Shown in pieces: positions 56,198 through 64,000 of a stretch of DNA of 64,000 nucleotides. Each line of letters begins with the position of its first letter. Position 1 is the stretch's first letter. Below the pieces are notes generated by a model that ran no database searches, was not told the origin of the DNA, and was given only the letters and a program-made list of their open reading frames with translations. The position numbers and the translations under genes are program-made. Source of the DNA: Actinomyces lilanjuaniae (GTDB lineage: Bacteria > Actinomycetota > Actinomycetes > Actinomycetales > Actinomycetaceae). The stretch is from contig NZ_CP032514.1 of assembly GCF_003606385.1 (NCBI RefSeq), positions 2,046,001 to 2,110,000 on the forward strand, in the 5' to 3' direction.

Positions 56198-57361
56198 TCA
56201 GACCAGCCGGTACATCCAGCCATGAGTGTCCTCGCGTGTGCCGTACTGGATTCCCGTCAGGCGCTCGTATACCTGCCGCGACACCTGACTCCCGGCAATC
56301 GTGACCTCGAAGTCCTCACCTGCCAGCCGACCGATCGGCACTACTACCGCAGCCGTTCCGCAGGCAAAGACCTCCGACACCTGCCCGTCACGGATGTCCT
56401 CCAGCAGCCCGGCCAGGGTGATGGTCTCCTCGACTACGGGGCGCCCCTCCTCCCGAAGCAGCGTCATGATAGCCGATCGGGTCGAGCCTTCAAGGATGGT
56501 GCCGGTAAGTCGCGGAGTACGTACTGTGCCGTCAGCATTGACGACCATGATGTTCATGCCCCCCAGCTCCTCGACGCTGCTCCGGGTCACGTCGTCAAGG
56601 AAGCAGACCTGGTCGCAGCCCTGGGAGTAGGCCTCCTGCTGGGGCAGCAGCGAGGACGCGTAGTTCCCTCCCGTCTTGGCCGCCCCGGTTCCACCCCGTC
56701 CCGCCCGGTGGTACCCCGTCGTGACCCAGATGCTGAGCGGTTCCAGCCCGTGCGGGAAGTAGCTGCCCGCCGGAGAAGCGATGACGTAGTAGTCCACCAC
56801 CTCGGAGGCCCGTACTCCCAGGAAGGGCTCGGAGGCAAAAGCAAAGGGGCGCAGGTACAAGGACTCCCCAGCGCCCTCAGGGACCCAGAGGTGCTCCACG
56901 CGGACCAGGTCCACCAAGGAGGCGATGAAGTCCTCCTCGGGTAGCTCAGGAAGGGCCATGCGGCGTGCCGAGGCGTTCATGCGTACCGCGTTGTACCGGG
57001 GCCGAAACGTCCACACCGTCCCGTCGGCATGGCGGTAAGCCTTGATACCTTCAAAAACCTCCTGGGCATAGTGCAAGACCGCCGCCGCCGGGGAGAGGGT
57101 CACAGGAGCGTAGGGGATGACCGCGTGGTCCTGCCACCCAGCCGCACGAGTCCACCGGGCGTGCACCATGTGGTCCGTAAAGGCCGAGCCGAAGTGCAGG
57201 TCCTGAAGCGCCTGCGCCCGCTCGGCAGCCGAGGCAGGACTGGCACTACGATTCAGCACGAAACGACCCGCCAGGGAGTCAGCATCTGGCACCGGGGCGG
57301 CCGCAGCATGCTCCAGAGGCGTGGACGGACGGTCGTAGGCGGAGCCAGCAGTCTCGGTCAT
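56198..57361 (-). CDS. ilvE: Branched-chain amino-acid aminotransferase
   Basis: PLP enzyme of fold type IV that interconverts Leu/Ile/Val and their 2-oxo acids, the last step of branched-chain synthesis. The 387-aa product shows DHMVHARW, YAQEVFEGIKAYR, TFRPRYNAVRMNASARRMALPE, the PLP-lysine region GAAKTGGNYASSL, EELGGMNIM and FACGTAAVVVPI. The start ATG 57361 is supported by a TAGAGT box 7 nt upstream. It is transcribed separately from leuB. Confidence 0.96.
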   Translation of the reverse strand: MTETAGSAYDRPSTPLEHAAAAPVPDADSLAGRFVLNRSASPASAAERAQALQDLHFGSAFTDHMVHARWTRAAGWQDHAVIPYAPVTLSPAAAVLHYAQEVFEGIKAYRHADGTVWTFRPRYNAVRMNASARRMALPELPEEDFIASLVDLVRVEHLWVPEGAGESLYLRPFAFASEPFLGVRASEVVDYYVIASPAGSYFPHGLEPLSIWVTTGYHRAGRGGTGAAKTGGNYASSLLPQQEAYSQGCDQVCFLDDVTRSSVEELGGMNIMVVNADGTVRTPRLTGTILEGSTRSAIMTLLREEGRPVVEETITLAGLLEDIRDGQVSEVFACGTAAVVVPIGRLAGEDFEVTIAGSQVSRQVYERLTGIQYGTREDTHGWMYRLV

Positions 57362-57368
57362 GAGATAC

Positions 57369-57374
57369 ACTCTA
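57369..57374 (-). promoter_or_regulatory. -10 box of ilvE, leaderless type
   Basis: TAGAGT on the minus strand, 7 nt from the ATG at 57361. Confidence 0.45.
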
Positions 57375-57545
57375 CCGCCGCGAGCCTCCGCGTAGCAGCG
57401 CTTCTCGGATTCTGGCGCCGTCGGCCTACCTCATCATCAGCGGCCACCGGCCGCGGCCCTGATCCCTACCAGGTCCAAGGGCAGTTCTCACTGCGCTGTG
57501 CATAGAGCAATTCTTTGTGCCCCGACTTCTTGTACTCACTCCGGC

Positions 57546-58589
57546 CTAGCGACCTACCGCCTCAGCGATAGCGTCACCAATATCGCTGGTGGAGCGGCTC
57601 ACAGTGCCGACACGCGTCCTCATATCCTGCTCGACAGCAGCCTCCACCCGTTGCGCCGCCTTCTGGTGACCGAGGTGGTCCAGCATGAGTGCTACAGCCA
57701 AGACTGTAGCAGTGGGATCCGCGATCCCCTGTCCTGCAATGTCCGGAGCAGACCCGTGCACCGGCTCAAACATTGACGGGAAGTCGCCTGTCGGGTTGAT
57801 GTTGCCCGATGCCGCCAGCCCGATGCCGCCAGTAACCGCACCTGCCTCGTCGGTGAGGATGTCCCCGAACAGGTTGTCGGTGACGATGACGTCAAAACGT
57901 CCCGGGTCGGTGACCATGTAAATTGTGGCAGCGTCCACGTGAGCATAGTCAACCTGGACCTCAGGATAGTCCACAGAGACCGCCTCTACGGTGCGACGCC
58001 ACAGGTCGCCAGCATAGACGAGGACGTTGTGCTTGTGGACCAGGGTCAGATGCCGCGCAGGCCGGACCGCGGCCTTGGCGAAGGCGTACCGCACCACACG
58101 CTCCACCCCGAAGGCCGTGTTGACACTCACCTCTGTCGCAATCTCCTGAGGGGTTTCCGCACGGACTGTCCCACCATTACCGCAGTACAGTCCTTCTGTT
58201 CCCTCCCTGACCACGACAAAGTCGATCTCACCAGGATCAGCCAGCGGTGTCGGAACACCCGGGTAGTACCGGGACGGACGCAGGTTGACGTAGTGGTCCA
58301 AGGCAAATCGCAGGCGCAGCAGCAGCCCGCGCTCCAGAATCCCCGAAGGCACAGACGGGTCCCCCACAGAACCAAGGAGGATCGCGTCATGCTGCTTGAT
58401 GGACTCCAGGTCGTCGTCCGTGAGCGTCTCACCGGTACGGTGCCAGCGCTCGGCGCCTAGGTCGTAGTACGAGGTCACCAGGTCCACACCTGTACCTTTG
58501 AGGACGGCGTCCAGAACCTTCATGCCCTCAGGGACGACCTCCTTGCCGATGCCGTCACCAGGAATAACTGCCAGGCTGATCGTCGTCAT
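57546..58589 (-). CDS. leuB: 3-Isopropylmalate dehydrogenase
   Basis: Oxidative decarboxylation of 3-isopropylmalate in leucine synthesis. The 347-aa product contains [81 protein letters not shown] and [23 protein letters not shown]. The length (347 aa) fits the short actinobacterial group. A TAGGCT box 6 nt before the ATG indicates its own leaderless promoter. Confidence 0.96.
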   Translation of the reverse strand: MTTISLAVIPGDGIGKEVVPEGMKVLDAVLKGTGVDLVTSYYDLGAERWHRTGETLTDDDLESIKQHDAILLGSVGDPSVPSGILERGLLLRLRFALDHYVNLRPSRYYPGVPTPLADPGEIDFVVVREGTEGLYCGNGGTVRAETPQEIATEVSVNTAFGVERVVRYAFAKAAVRPARHLTLVHKHNVLVYAGDLWRRTVEAVSVDYPEVQVDYAHVDAATIYMVTDPGRFDVIVTDNLFGDILTDEAGAVTGGIGLAASGNINPTGDFPSMFEPVHGSAPDIAGQGIADPTATVLAVALMLDHLGHQKAAQRVEAAVEQDMRTRVGTVSRSTSDIGDAIAEAVGR

Positions 58590-58595
58590 GTCGGA

Positions 58596-58601
58596 AGCCT
58601 A
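58596..58601 (-). promoter_or_regulatory. -10 box of leuB, leaderless type
   Basis: TAGGCT on the minus strand, 6 nt from the ATG at 58589. Confidence 0.45.
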
Positions 58602-58734
58602 CGCTGCGGGAACGGCAGGTGGGCAGCGGTCTCAGATGGTGGGTTGAAGGGTAGCGGGGTCACGTTCAGCAGTCCTCAGTGCTGCATCTCGGGGACGCCG
58701 CTGCACGTATCGGGACGGTAGGAGCACCGGGACA

Positions 58735-58795
58735 CCGCCTCGCCTCTGTCCAGCACCGGCCTTGTTCTGGCAGAACCAGACCAGAAGCGAGGCGG
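58735..58795 (-). terminator. Inverted repeat after ilvC
   Basis: Nine-nt arms CCGCCTCGC (58735-58743) and GCGAGGCGG (58787-58795) enclose a 43-nt loop, 13 nt after the ilvC stop codon. It is a candidate terminator for the ilvBNC operon; the long loop makes this tentative. Confidence 0.4.
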
Positions 58796-58807
58796 CCGTG
58801 ACCGGTC

Positions 58808-59848
<1,041 letters not shown>

Positions 59849-60370
59849 TCACTTCTCCTTGAGCTGGTCGGTGATGGAACGCGGACCACGCGTAATGGCT
59901 ACGGTACCGGACTGGACAATCTCCTTGACACCATACGGCTCCAGCGCCGTCAGCAGCGCCCTGACCTTGGACTCTGAGCCGACAGTCTCAATAACGACCG
60001 ACGACGGGGCCACGTCAACGACGTGCGCTCGGAACAGGTCAACGACCTGCAGGACCGCCGTCCGGTTGGAGTCGTCAGCTCGCACCTTAACCAGGTAGAG
60101 CTCACGCGCTACCGACGTATCGGGCTCAAGCTCGACGATCTTGAGGACATTCACAAGCTTGTTCAACTGCTTGATGACCTGCTCCATGGCAAGTCCTTCG
60201 GTGTCAGCGATCACCGTAATGCGCGACACGTCCTCGTGCTCAGTAGGTCCGACAGCCAGGGAGTGAATGTTGAAGCCGCGGCGCGTGAACAGGGCTGAGA
60301 CACGCGTGAGGACGCCGGGCTTGTTCTCCACTAGGACGGACAGCGTGTGCTTCTGGCTCACGTACCTCAC
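59849..60370 (-). CDS. ilvN: Acetolactate synthase small (regulatory) subunit
   Basis: A 173-aa regulatory subunit that activates IlvB and confers valine feedback inhibition. N-terminal ACT domain: [37 protein letters not shown], then VNVLKIVEL. The C-terminal domain covers about 85-165 ([11 protein letters not shown] ... [15 protein letters not shown]). GTG 60370 overlaps the ilvB stop as GTGA, giving coupled translation; a second GTG at 60361 is possible. Confidence 0.95.
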   Translation of the reverse strand: MRYVSQKHTLSVLVENKPGVLTRVSALFTRRGFNIHSLAVGPTEHEDVSRITVIADTEGLAMEQVIKQLNKLVNVLKIVELEPDTSVARELYLVKVRADDSNRTAVLQVVDLFRAHVVDVAPSSVVIETVGSESKVRALLTALEPYGVKEIVQSGTVAITRGPRSITDQLKEK

Positions 60371-62151
60371 TCCTCTTCCCACTGGGGGCTCATGCCCCGA
60401 GCGTGCTGGATCTCGTCGTTGGACACACCAGCAGCCACCATCGGCCATACCTGGGCATCTGCTGACACGATGAAGTCAATGACAACCGGTCTGTCGTTGA
60501 TGGAGTTGGCCTGTGCGATAACGTCGTCAACGTCTTCCAGCCGATCACAGCGCAGCCCCACCGCACCATATGCCTCAGCCAGCCTGACGAAGTCAGGAAC
60601 ACGCACCGTGTCCGCACCAGTGTGAAGGTCGGTGCTGGAGTAGCGCTCACCATAGAACAGGGTCTGCCACTGCCGGACCATACCTAGTGAGGAGTTGTTG
60701 ATGACCGCGACCTTGATCGGGATGTCGTTGAGGGTGCAGGTAGCCAACTCCTGGTTCGTCATCTGGAAGCAGCCGTCGCCGTCAATCAGCCACACAGGAC
60801 GGTCCGGGCAGGCCCGCTTGGCCCCCATAGCAGCAGGAACGCCGTAGCCCATCGTCCCGGCTCCTGCCGAGGTCAGCCACGTGTGCTGCCGATTGAAGCG
60901 CAGGTAGTGAGCGGCCCACATCTGGTGCTGGCCGACACCCGTGACCCAGATCGTGTCCTCGGCTGCGGCTCCGACCAGGTGGTTGATCACCTCCTGAGGC
61001 TGGAGAAGACCGTCATCGGTATCCGTCCAGTCAGTGGGATAGGTGGCGACGATACGCTCCACCTCAGTACGCCACGGACCTATGTCAACACGACCCTCCC
61101 TGCCAAACAGATCCCGGACCTCCGCGGTCAGGGCCGGTACGACGTCAGTCAGGTCACCGACGATAGGGACATCCGCTGCTCGTATCTTCGATATCTCCGC
61201 AGGATCGATATCCACATGGACGACCGCAGCGCGAGGGGCGAAGCTGGCAGGTCTACCCGTGACCCTGTCGTCGAAGCGCGCCCCCAGAGAGACGATAAGA
61301 TCAGCACGCTGCAGGGAGCCCACAGCCGCTACCGTCCCGTGCATCCCGGGCATCCTGAGGTTGAGCGGGTGGTCCGAGGGCATCACGTCCAGCGCCGTGA
61401 GCGTGGTTACAAAAGGCGCGCCGATGAGGTCGATGAGCTCAGTCAGCTGCTCAGCGGGCACGCCAGCTCGGTTGAGGCCCCCGCCCAGGTAGAGAACAGG
61501 GCGCTCCGAGTGCGCCACAGCCTCGGCAGCCTGGATAACACGCCTCTGGTTCGGCCTGCCGGGGAGATGGTAGCCGGGAAGGTCAGTCTCAGGAGGCCAG
61601 GAGAACTCCGTCATCCCCTCCTGCGCGTCCTTAGCGACATCGACAAGAACAGGTCCGGGACGTCCTGTTGCAGCCAGGTGGAAGGCCTCAGCGACACGAG
61701 GCACGACGTCCTCTGGCCGCGTGACAAGGAAGGAGTGCTTGACAAAGGGCATGGTGGCACCGACGATGTCGGCCTCCTGGAATGCGTCAGTGCCGATGTT
61801 ACGACTGCCGACCTGCCCGGTAATAGCGACTAGCGGCACGGAGTCCATGTGCGCGTCCCCGATTGCCGTGACCAGGTTGGTCGCACCCGGCCCAGAGGTG
61901 ACGACACATACACCCGGCTTTCCGGTCACCATGGCGTATCCCTCTGCCGCGTGGCCAGCGCCCTGCTCGTGGCGCACAAGAACGTGCCGGATCCGGTCAC
62001 TGGTGAGCAGAGGGTCGTAGAAAGGCAGAATAGCACCGCCCGGCATGCCGAAGATGTCGGTGACACCCAGCTCCTCGAGAGCCCTGACAAGCGCCTGAGC
62101 ACCTGTCATCATCTGTCGGCCCTTCTCCAGTGGAACCTTGTGGCGTGTCAT
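60367..62151 (-). CDS. ilvB: Acetolactate synthase large (catalytic) subunit
   Basis: TPP-dependent condensation of two pyruvates, or pyruvate with 2-oxobutyrate: the committed step for Val/Leu and Ile. The 594-aa product shows [12 protein letters not shown], the activating glutamate in [24 protein letters not shown], a FAD-binding central domain, and the C-terminal TPP motif [15 protein letters not shown] ... INN. ATG 62151 follows AGGAG by 8 nt. The leader reading frame upstream suggests regulation by branched-chain amino-acid supply. Confidence 0.97.
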   Translation of the reverse strand: MTRHKVPLEKGRQMMTGAQALVRALEELGVTDIFGMPGGAILPFYDPLLTSDRIRHVLVRHEQGAGHAAEGYAMVTGKPGVCVVTSGPGATNLVTAIGDAHMDSVPLVAITGQVGSRNIGTDAFQEADIVGATMPFVKHSFLVTRPEDVVPRVAEAFHLAATGRPGPVLVDVAKDAQEGMTEFSWPPETDLPGYHLPGRPNQRRVIQAAEAVAHSERPVLYLGGGLNRAGVPAEQLTELIDLIGAPFVTTLTALDVMPSDHPLNLRMPGMHGTVAAVGSLQRADLIVSLGARFDDRVTGRPASFAPRAAVVHVDIDPAEISKIRAADVPIVGDLTDVVPALTAEVRDLFGREGRVDIGPWRTEVERIVATYPTDWTDTDDGLLQPQEVINHLVGAAAEDTIWVTGVGQHQMWAAHYLRFNRQHTWLTSAGAGTMGYGVPAAMGAKRACPDRPVWLIDGDGCFQMTNQELATCTLNDIPIKVAVINNSSLGMVRQWQTLFYGERYSSTDLHTGADTVRVPDFVRLAEAYGAVGLRCDRLEDVDDVIAQANSINDRPVVIDFIVSADAQVWPMVAAGVSNDEIQHARGMSPQWEEE

Positions 62152-62263
62152 CGCTCGCACTCCTGTTCCTCGTGATTCACCGCGTCGACGAGACGTCAGA
62201 GGGACAGAGACTAGATCACGCCGAGACTGAAGGCCATATCCACCTCCGCTTAGTCTCACTATA
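62152..62263 (-). promoter_or_regulatory. ilvB promoter and possible attenuator leader
   Basis: TATAGT (62258-62263, minus strand) is a plausible -10 box; the leader peptide gene follows within about 20 nt. Directly after the leader stop, CTCTGTCCCT can pair with AGGAACAGGAG, the ribosome binding site of ilvB, with one bulge and one mismatch. A ribosome stalled on the leader would block that pairing. The mechanism is inferred; I did not compute folding energies. Confidence 0.45.
62211..62237 (-). CDS. Candidate ilvB leader peptide (MAFSLGVI)
   Basis: An eight-codon frame, ATG to TAG, preceded by a strong ribosome binding site GGAGGTGG. Three of its last four codons specify Leu, Val and Ile, the end-products of the downstream ilvBNC enzymes. 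The stop is 59 nt before ilvB. Short leader peptides rich in branched-chain codons are known before ilv operons of enterobacteria and Corynebacterium, but this one is much shorter. Chance is possible; the strong ribosome binding site makes translation likely. Confidence 0.5.
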   Translation of the reverse strand: MAFSLGVI

Positions 62264-62686
62264 TGGGACCACGCCTCATGCGACGCCGACGATCAGCCTC
62301 CTGGCGGAGGCATGCCCCCCGTGGTGGAGGGTCGCCAGCCCCTGCCCACGCCGCTCTAGACAGCCCTTCCGAGGCAGTATCGGAGAAGTCGGCAACGGAG
62401 AAACAGGGACAAGGGAAATACGAGACACCTCCGCCCTGGACCCGCCCACCTCCGTGCGGGCCCCACCTAGGACGGTCCCGCCCCTGACCGCACAAGCCAC
62501 CGCCGTAGCCGACACGGCGGGTCAGGGCAGCAGGGTAGGCCCCACCTTCACACCTCGCATCTCGGACCACTGCATCACGGCCCTTGGTCCGAGAGCCAGG
62601 ACAAGTTCGGTGCCACAATAACCCACGTCCGATGCAAACGACCGCTGCGCCCCGTGCGCCCACGACCTGAGAGGCGGCTCTCCACT
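62264..62686. other. Intergenic region between ilv operon and transporter gene
   Basis: About 420 nt between divergent genes. The left end carries the ilvB promoter. No gene or strong structure is visible in the rest; the long open frames on both strands are repetitive Arg/Pro/Gly. Confidence 0.45.
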
Positions 62687-64000
62687 GTGGTTACAGACGT
62701 CCTGACACACCTGGCCGAGGCCCCGGTGCTGGTCCTGTTCCTGCTCATCGGCGTAGGCATGCTCGTCGGCCACCTGAAGGTGCGAGGAGTCAGCCTTGGA
62801 GCCGCAGCCGTCCTCTTCTGCGGTATCGCCCTGGCGGCGTGTGGTACCGCAGTGAACGTGGAGATGAATATCCCTATCGAGTTGAGCACACTCGGCCTCA
62901 CAATCTTTACGTTCGCCATCGGGGTCCAGTCAGGCCCTAACTTTTTTCATGTGCTACGCACGGCGGCAGGCCCCCTTGCGCTGCTGCTGGTCATACTAAC
63001 GGCAAGCGCAGCAGCAGGCGTAGCAGTCGGCCGAGCACTCGGGATGGACTCCGCTCTGATAGCCGGAACCTTTGCTGGCGCGCTCACCAACACTCCAGCG
63101 CTTGCCGCCGCAGGCAACGCGGCGACGGCGGCAGGCAACCCGGACGGGACCGCTGTCGCTACGATTGGTTATGCCGTCTCATACCTTTACGGGGTTATCG
63201 GCATGCTGTTCTTCTGCCTCCTCGCCCTGCGCTATCGACGCAGCGACCGAGACGCCCCCTCCCCTCTCATCAACCGCACCATCCGAGTGGAACGCGAGGA
63301 TGGCCCGGTCGTCGCCGACATCGGAGAGCGAATCTCCGGAGAGCTCAAGTTCTCCCGCCTGCGCCGCGGGGAGACAGGCCCCATCATGAGACCAGTTAAC
63401 AGCGATCGTCTGTTCAAGGACGACCTGGTCACAGTCGTCGGCACCCAGGACGCGGTCAACCAGGCCATCAAGGCTGTTGGGCATGGCTCGTCTCACTCGC
63501 TTATCGAGGACCGACGCTACCTGGACTTCCGGCGCATTACCGTGTCTGACCCCAAGCTTGCCGGGCGCACAATCGCCGACCTGGACATCGACCACCGTTT
63601 CGAGGCGACAATCTCGCGTGTCCGCCGAGGCGACGTGGACATGGTCGGAACGCCCGACCTCGTTCTCCAGCAAGGTGACAGGGTCCGCGTGGTCGGCCCT
63701 ACCGGAAGGATGAAAGAGATCTCCCAATACTTTGGCGACTCTTCTCGCGGGTTATCAGCCATCAATCCGGTTGCCCTGGGCATCGGGATGGCGCTGGGTA
63801 TATTCATAGGTGAACTTCAGATTCCCATGGGTGGAGGCGCTACCTTTTCCATAGGCTCGGCAGCAGGAACCCTCCTCGTGGGCCTAGTCTTTGGCCGCAT
63901 TGGTCGCATAGGCAGCTTTGTCACTGCAATTCCTTTTACCACGACCGCAGTTCTGTCCGAAATCGGCCTGCTCATCTTCCTCGCGCGGGCGGGCGTCACA
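62687..64000 (+). CDS. AspT/YidE/YbjL-type transporter (3' truncated)
   Basis: Open to the right edge; 438 codons visible. N-terminal helices (VLVLFLLIGVGMLVGHLKV, LTIFTFAIGVQSG, then GTFAGALTNTPALAAA), a central cytoplasmic region with two TrkA-C-like domains (VERE..., then SDPKLAGRTIADLDIDHRFEATISRVRR ... GDRVRVVGP), and a second membrane block (ALGIGMALGIFIGELQIP, GSAAGTLLVGLVFGRIG). That is the layout of the aspartate-alanine exchanger (AspT)/YidE family; its substrate is unknown. GTG 62687 follows GAGAGG. Confidence 0.9.
   Translation, partial: MVTDVLTHLAEAPVLVLFLLIGVGMLVGHLKVRGVSLGAAAVLFCGIALAACGTAVNVEMNIPIELSTLGLTIFTFAIGVQSGPNFFHVLRTAAGPLALLLVILTASAAAGVAVGRALGMDSALIAGTFAGALTNTPALAAAGNAATAAGNPDGTAVATIGYAVSYLYGVIGMLFFCLLALRYRRSDRDAPSPLINRTIRVEREDGPVVADIGERISGELKFSRLRRGETGPIMRPVNSDRLFKDDLVTVVGTQDAVNQAIKAVGHGSSHSLIEDRRYLDFRRITVSDPKLAGRTIADLDIDHRFEATISRVRRGDVDMVGTPDLVLQQGDRVRVVGPTGRMKEISQYFGDSSRGLSAINPVALGIGMALGIFIGELQIPMGGGATFSIGSAAGTLLVGLVFGRIGRIGSFVTAIPFTTTAVLSEIGLLIFLARAGVT

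Overview
The window is about 68% GC and reads as a chromosome segment from a high-GC Gram-positive bacterium, most likely an Actinomyces-like member of the Actinomycetaceae. Support: the actinobacterial block clpS / DUF2017 / murI / MBL hydrolase with rph-rdgB nearby; an ftsE-ftsX-M23 peptidase-smpB-ssrA block; DUF3516, DUF3039 and DUF3054 proteins; a tmRNA tag ADNTRTDFTLAA; and many genes whose start codon lies 6-7 nt after a TANNNT box, the leaderless arrangement common in Actinobacteria. No phage, insertion sequence or CRISPR array was seen.

Layout. 0-7 kb: a 5'-truncated DUF3516 helicase, a divergent S-methylmethionine salvage pair (mmuM / mmuP), and small membrane and SatD-like proteins. 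7-12 kb: an ATP-grasp enzyme, two tRNA-Lys, Bcp peroxidase, tRNA-Leu, a cyclophilin-fold lipoprotein and a tandem PH-like membrane protein. 12-19 kb: rph-rdgB facing the clpS-DUF2017-murI-MBL-DUF3054 operon, then pncB. 19-26 kb: DUF3039-SF2 helicase, nagB, an ABC transporter, an HU protein and a FadR-type regulator. 27-31.3 kb (minus strand): ftsE-ftsX-M23 peptidase-smpB-ssrA, joining septal cell-wall hydrolysis with trans-translation. 31-40.6 kb: an SSB paralogue, a coupled pair of dynamin-like GTPases, an IrrE-like peptidase, tRNA-Arg, a receptor Ser/Thr kinase and orn.

40.8-56.2 kb is a Wzy-type surface polysaccharide locus starting beside tRNA-His. It holds an initiating sugar transferase, two tandem ATP-grasp ligases, a GT4 glycosyltransferase, a membrane UDP-sugar 4,6-dehydratase, a Wzz/BY-kinase-like protein without a P-loop lysine, a DegT aminotransferase, a Wzy polymerase, a second glycosyltransferase and a Wzx flippase. 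Translational overlaps (ATGA or TGATG) couple most of the genes. The inferred product is a lipid-linked repeat containing a 4-amino-6-deoxy sugar, and the two ATP-grasp enzymes suggest an amide-linked decoration. This is the most novel-looking part of the window.

56.2-62.3 kb is branched-chain amino-acid biosynthesis on the minus strand (ilvB-ilvN-ilvC, leuB, ilvE). A candidate eight-residue leader peptide ending Leu-Gly-Val-Ile precedes ilvB. The window ends inside a YidE/AspT-type transporter.

A caution for reuse: at least nine single-base, same-phase frameshifts break otherwise intact and normally conserved genes (mmuM, bcp, DUF2017 twice, both ABC transporter genes, smpB, the Ser/Thr kinase twice). 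Several lie at short G/C runs. Uncorrected consensus deletions explain them better than gene decay.
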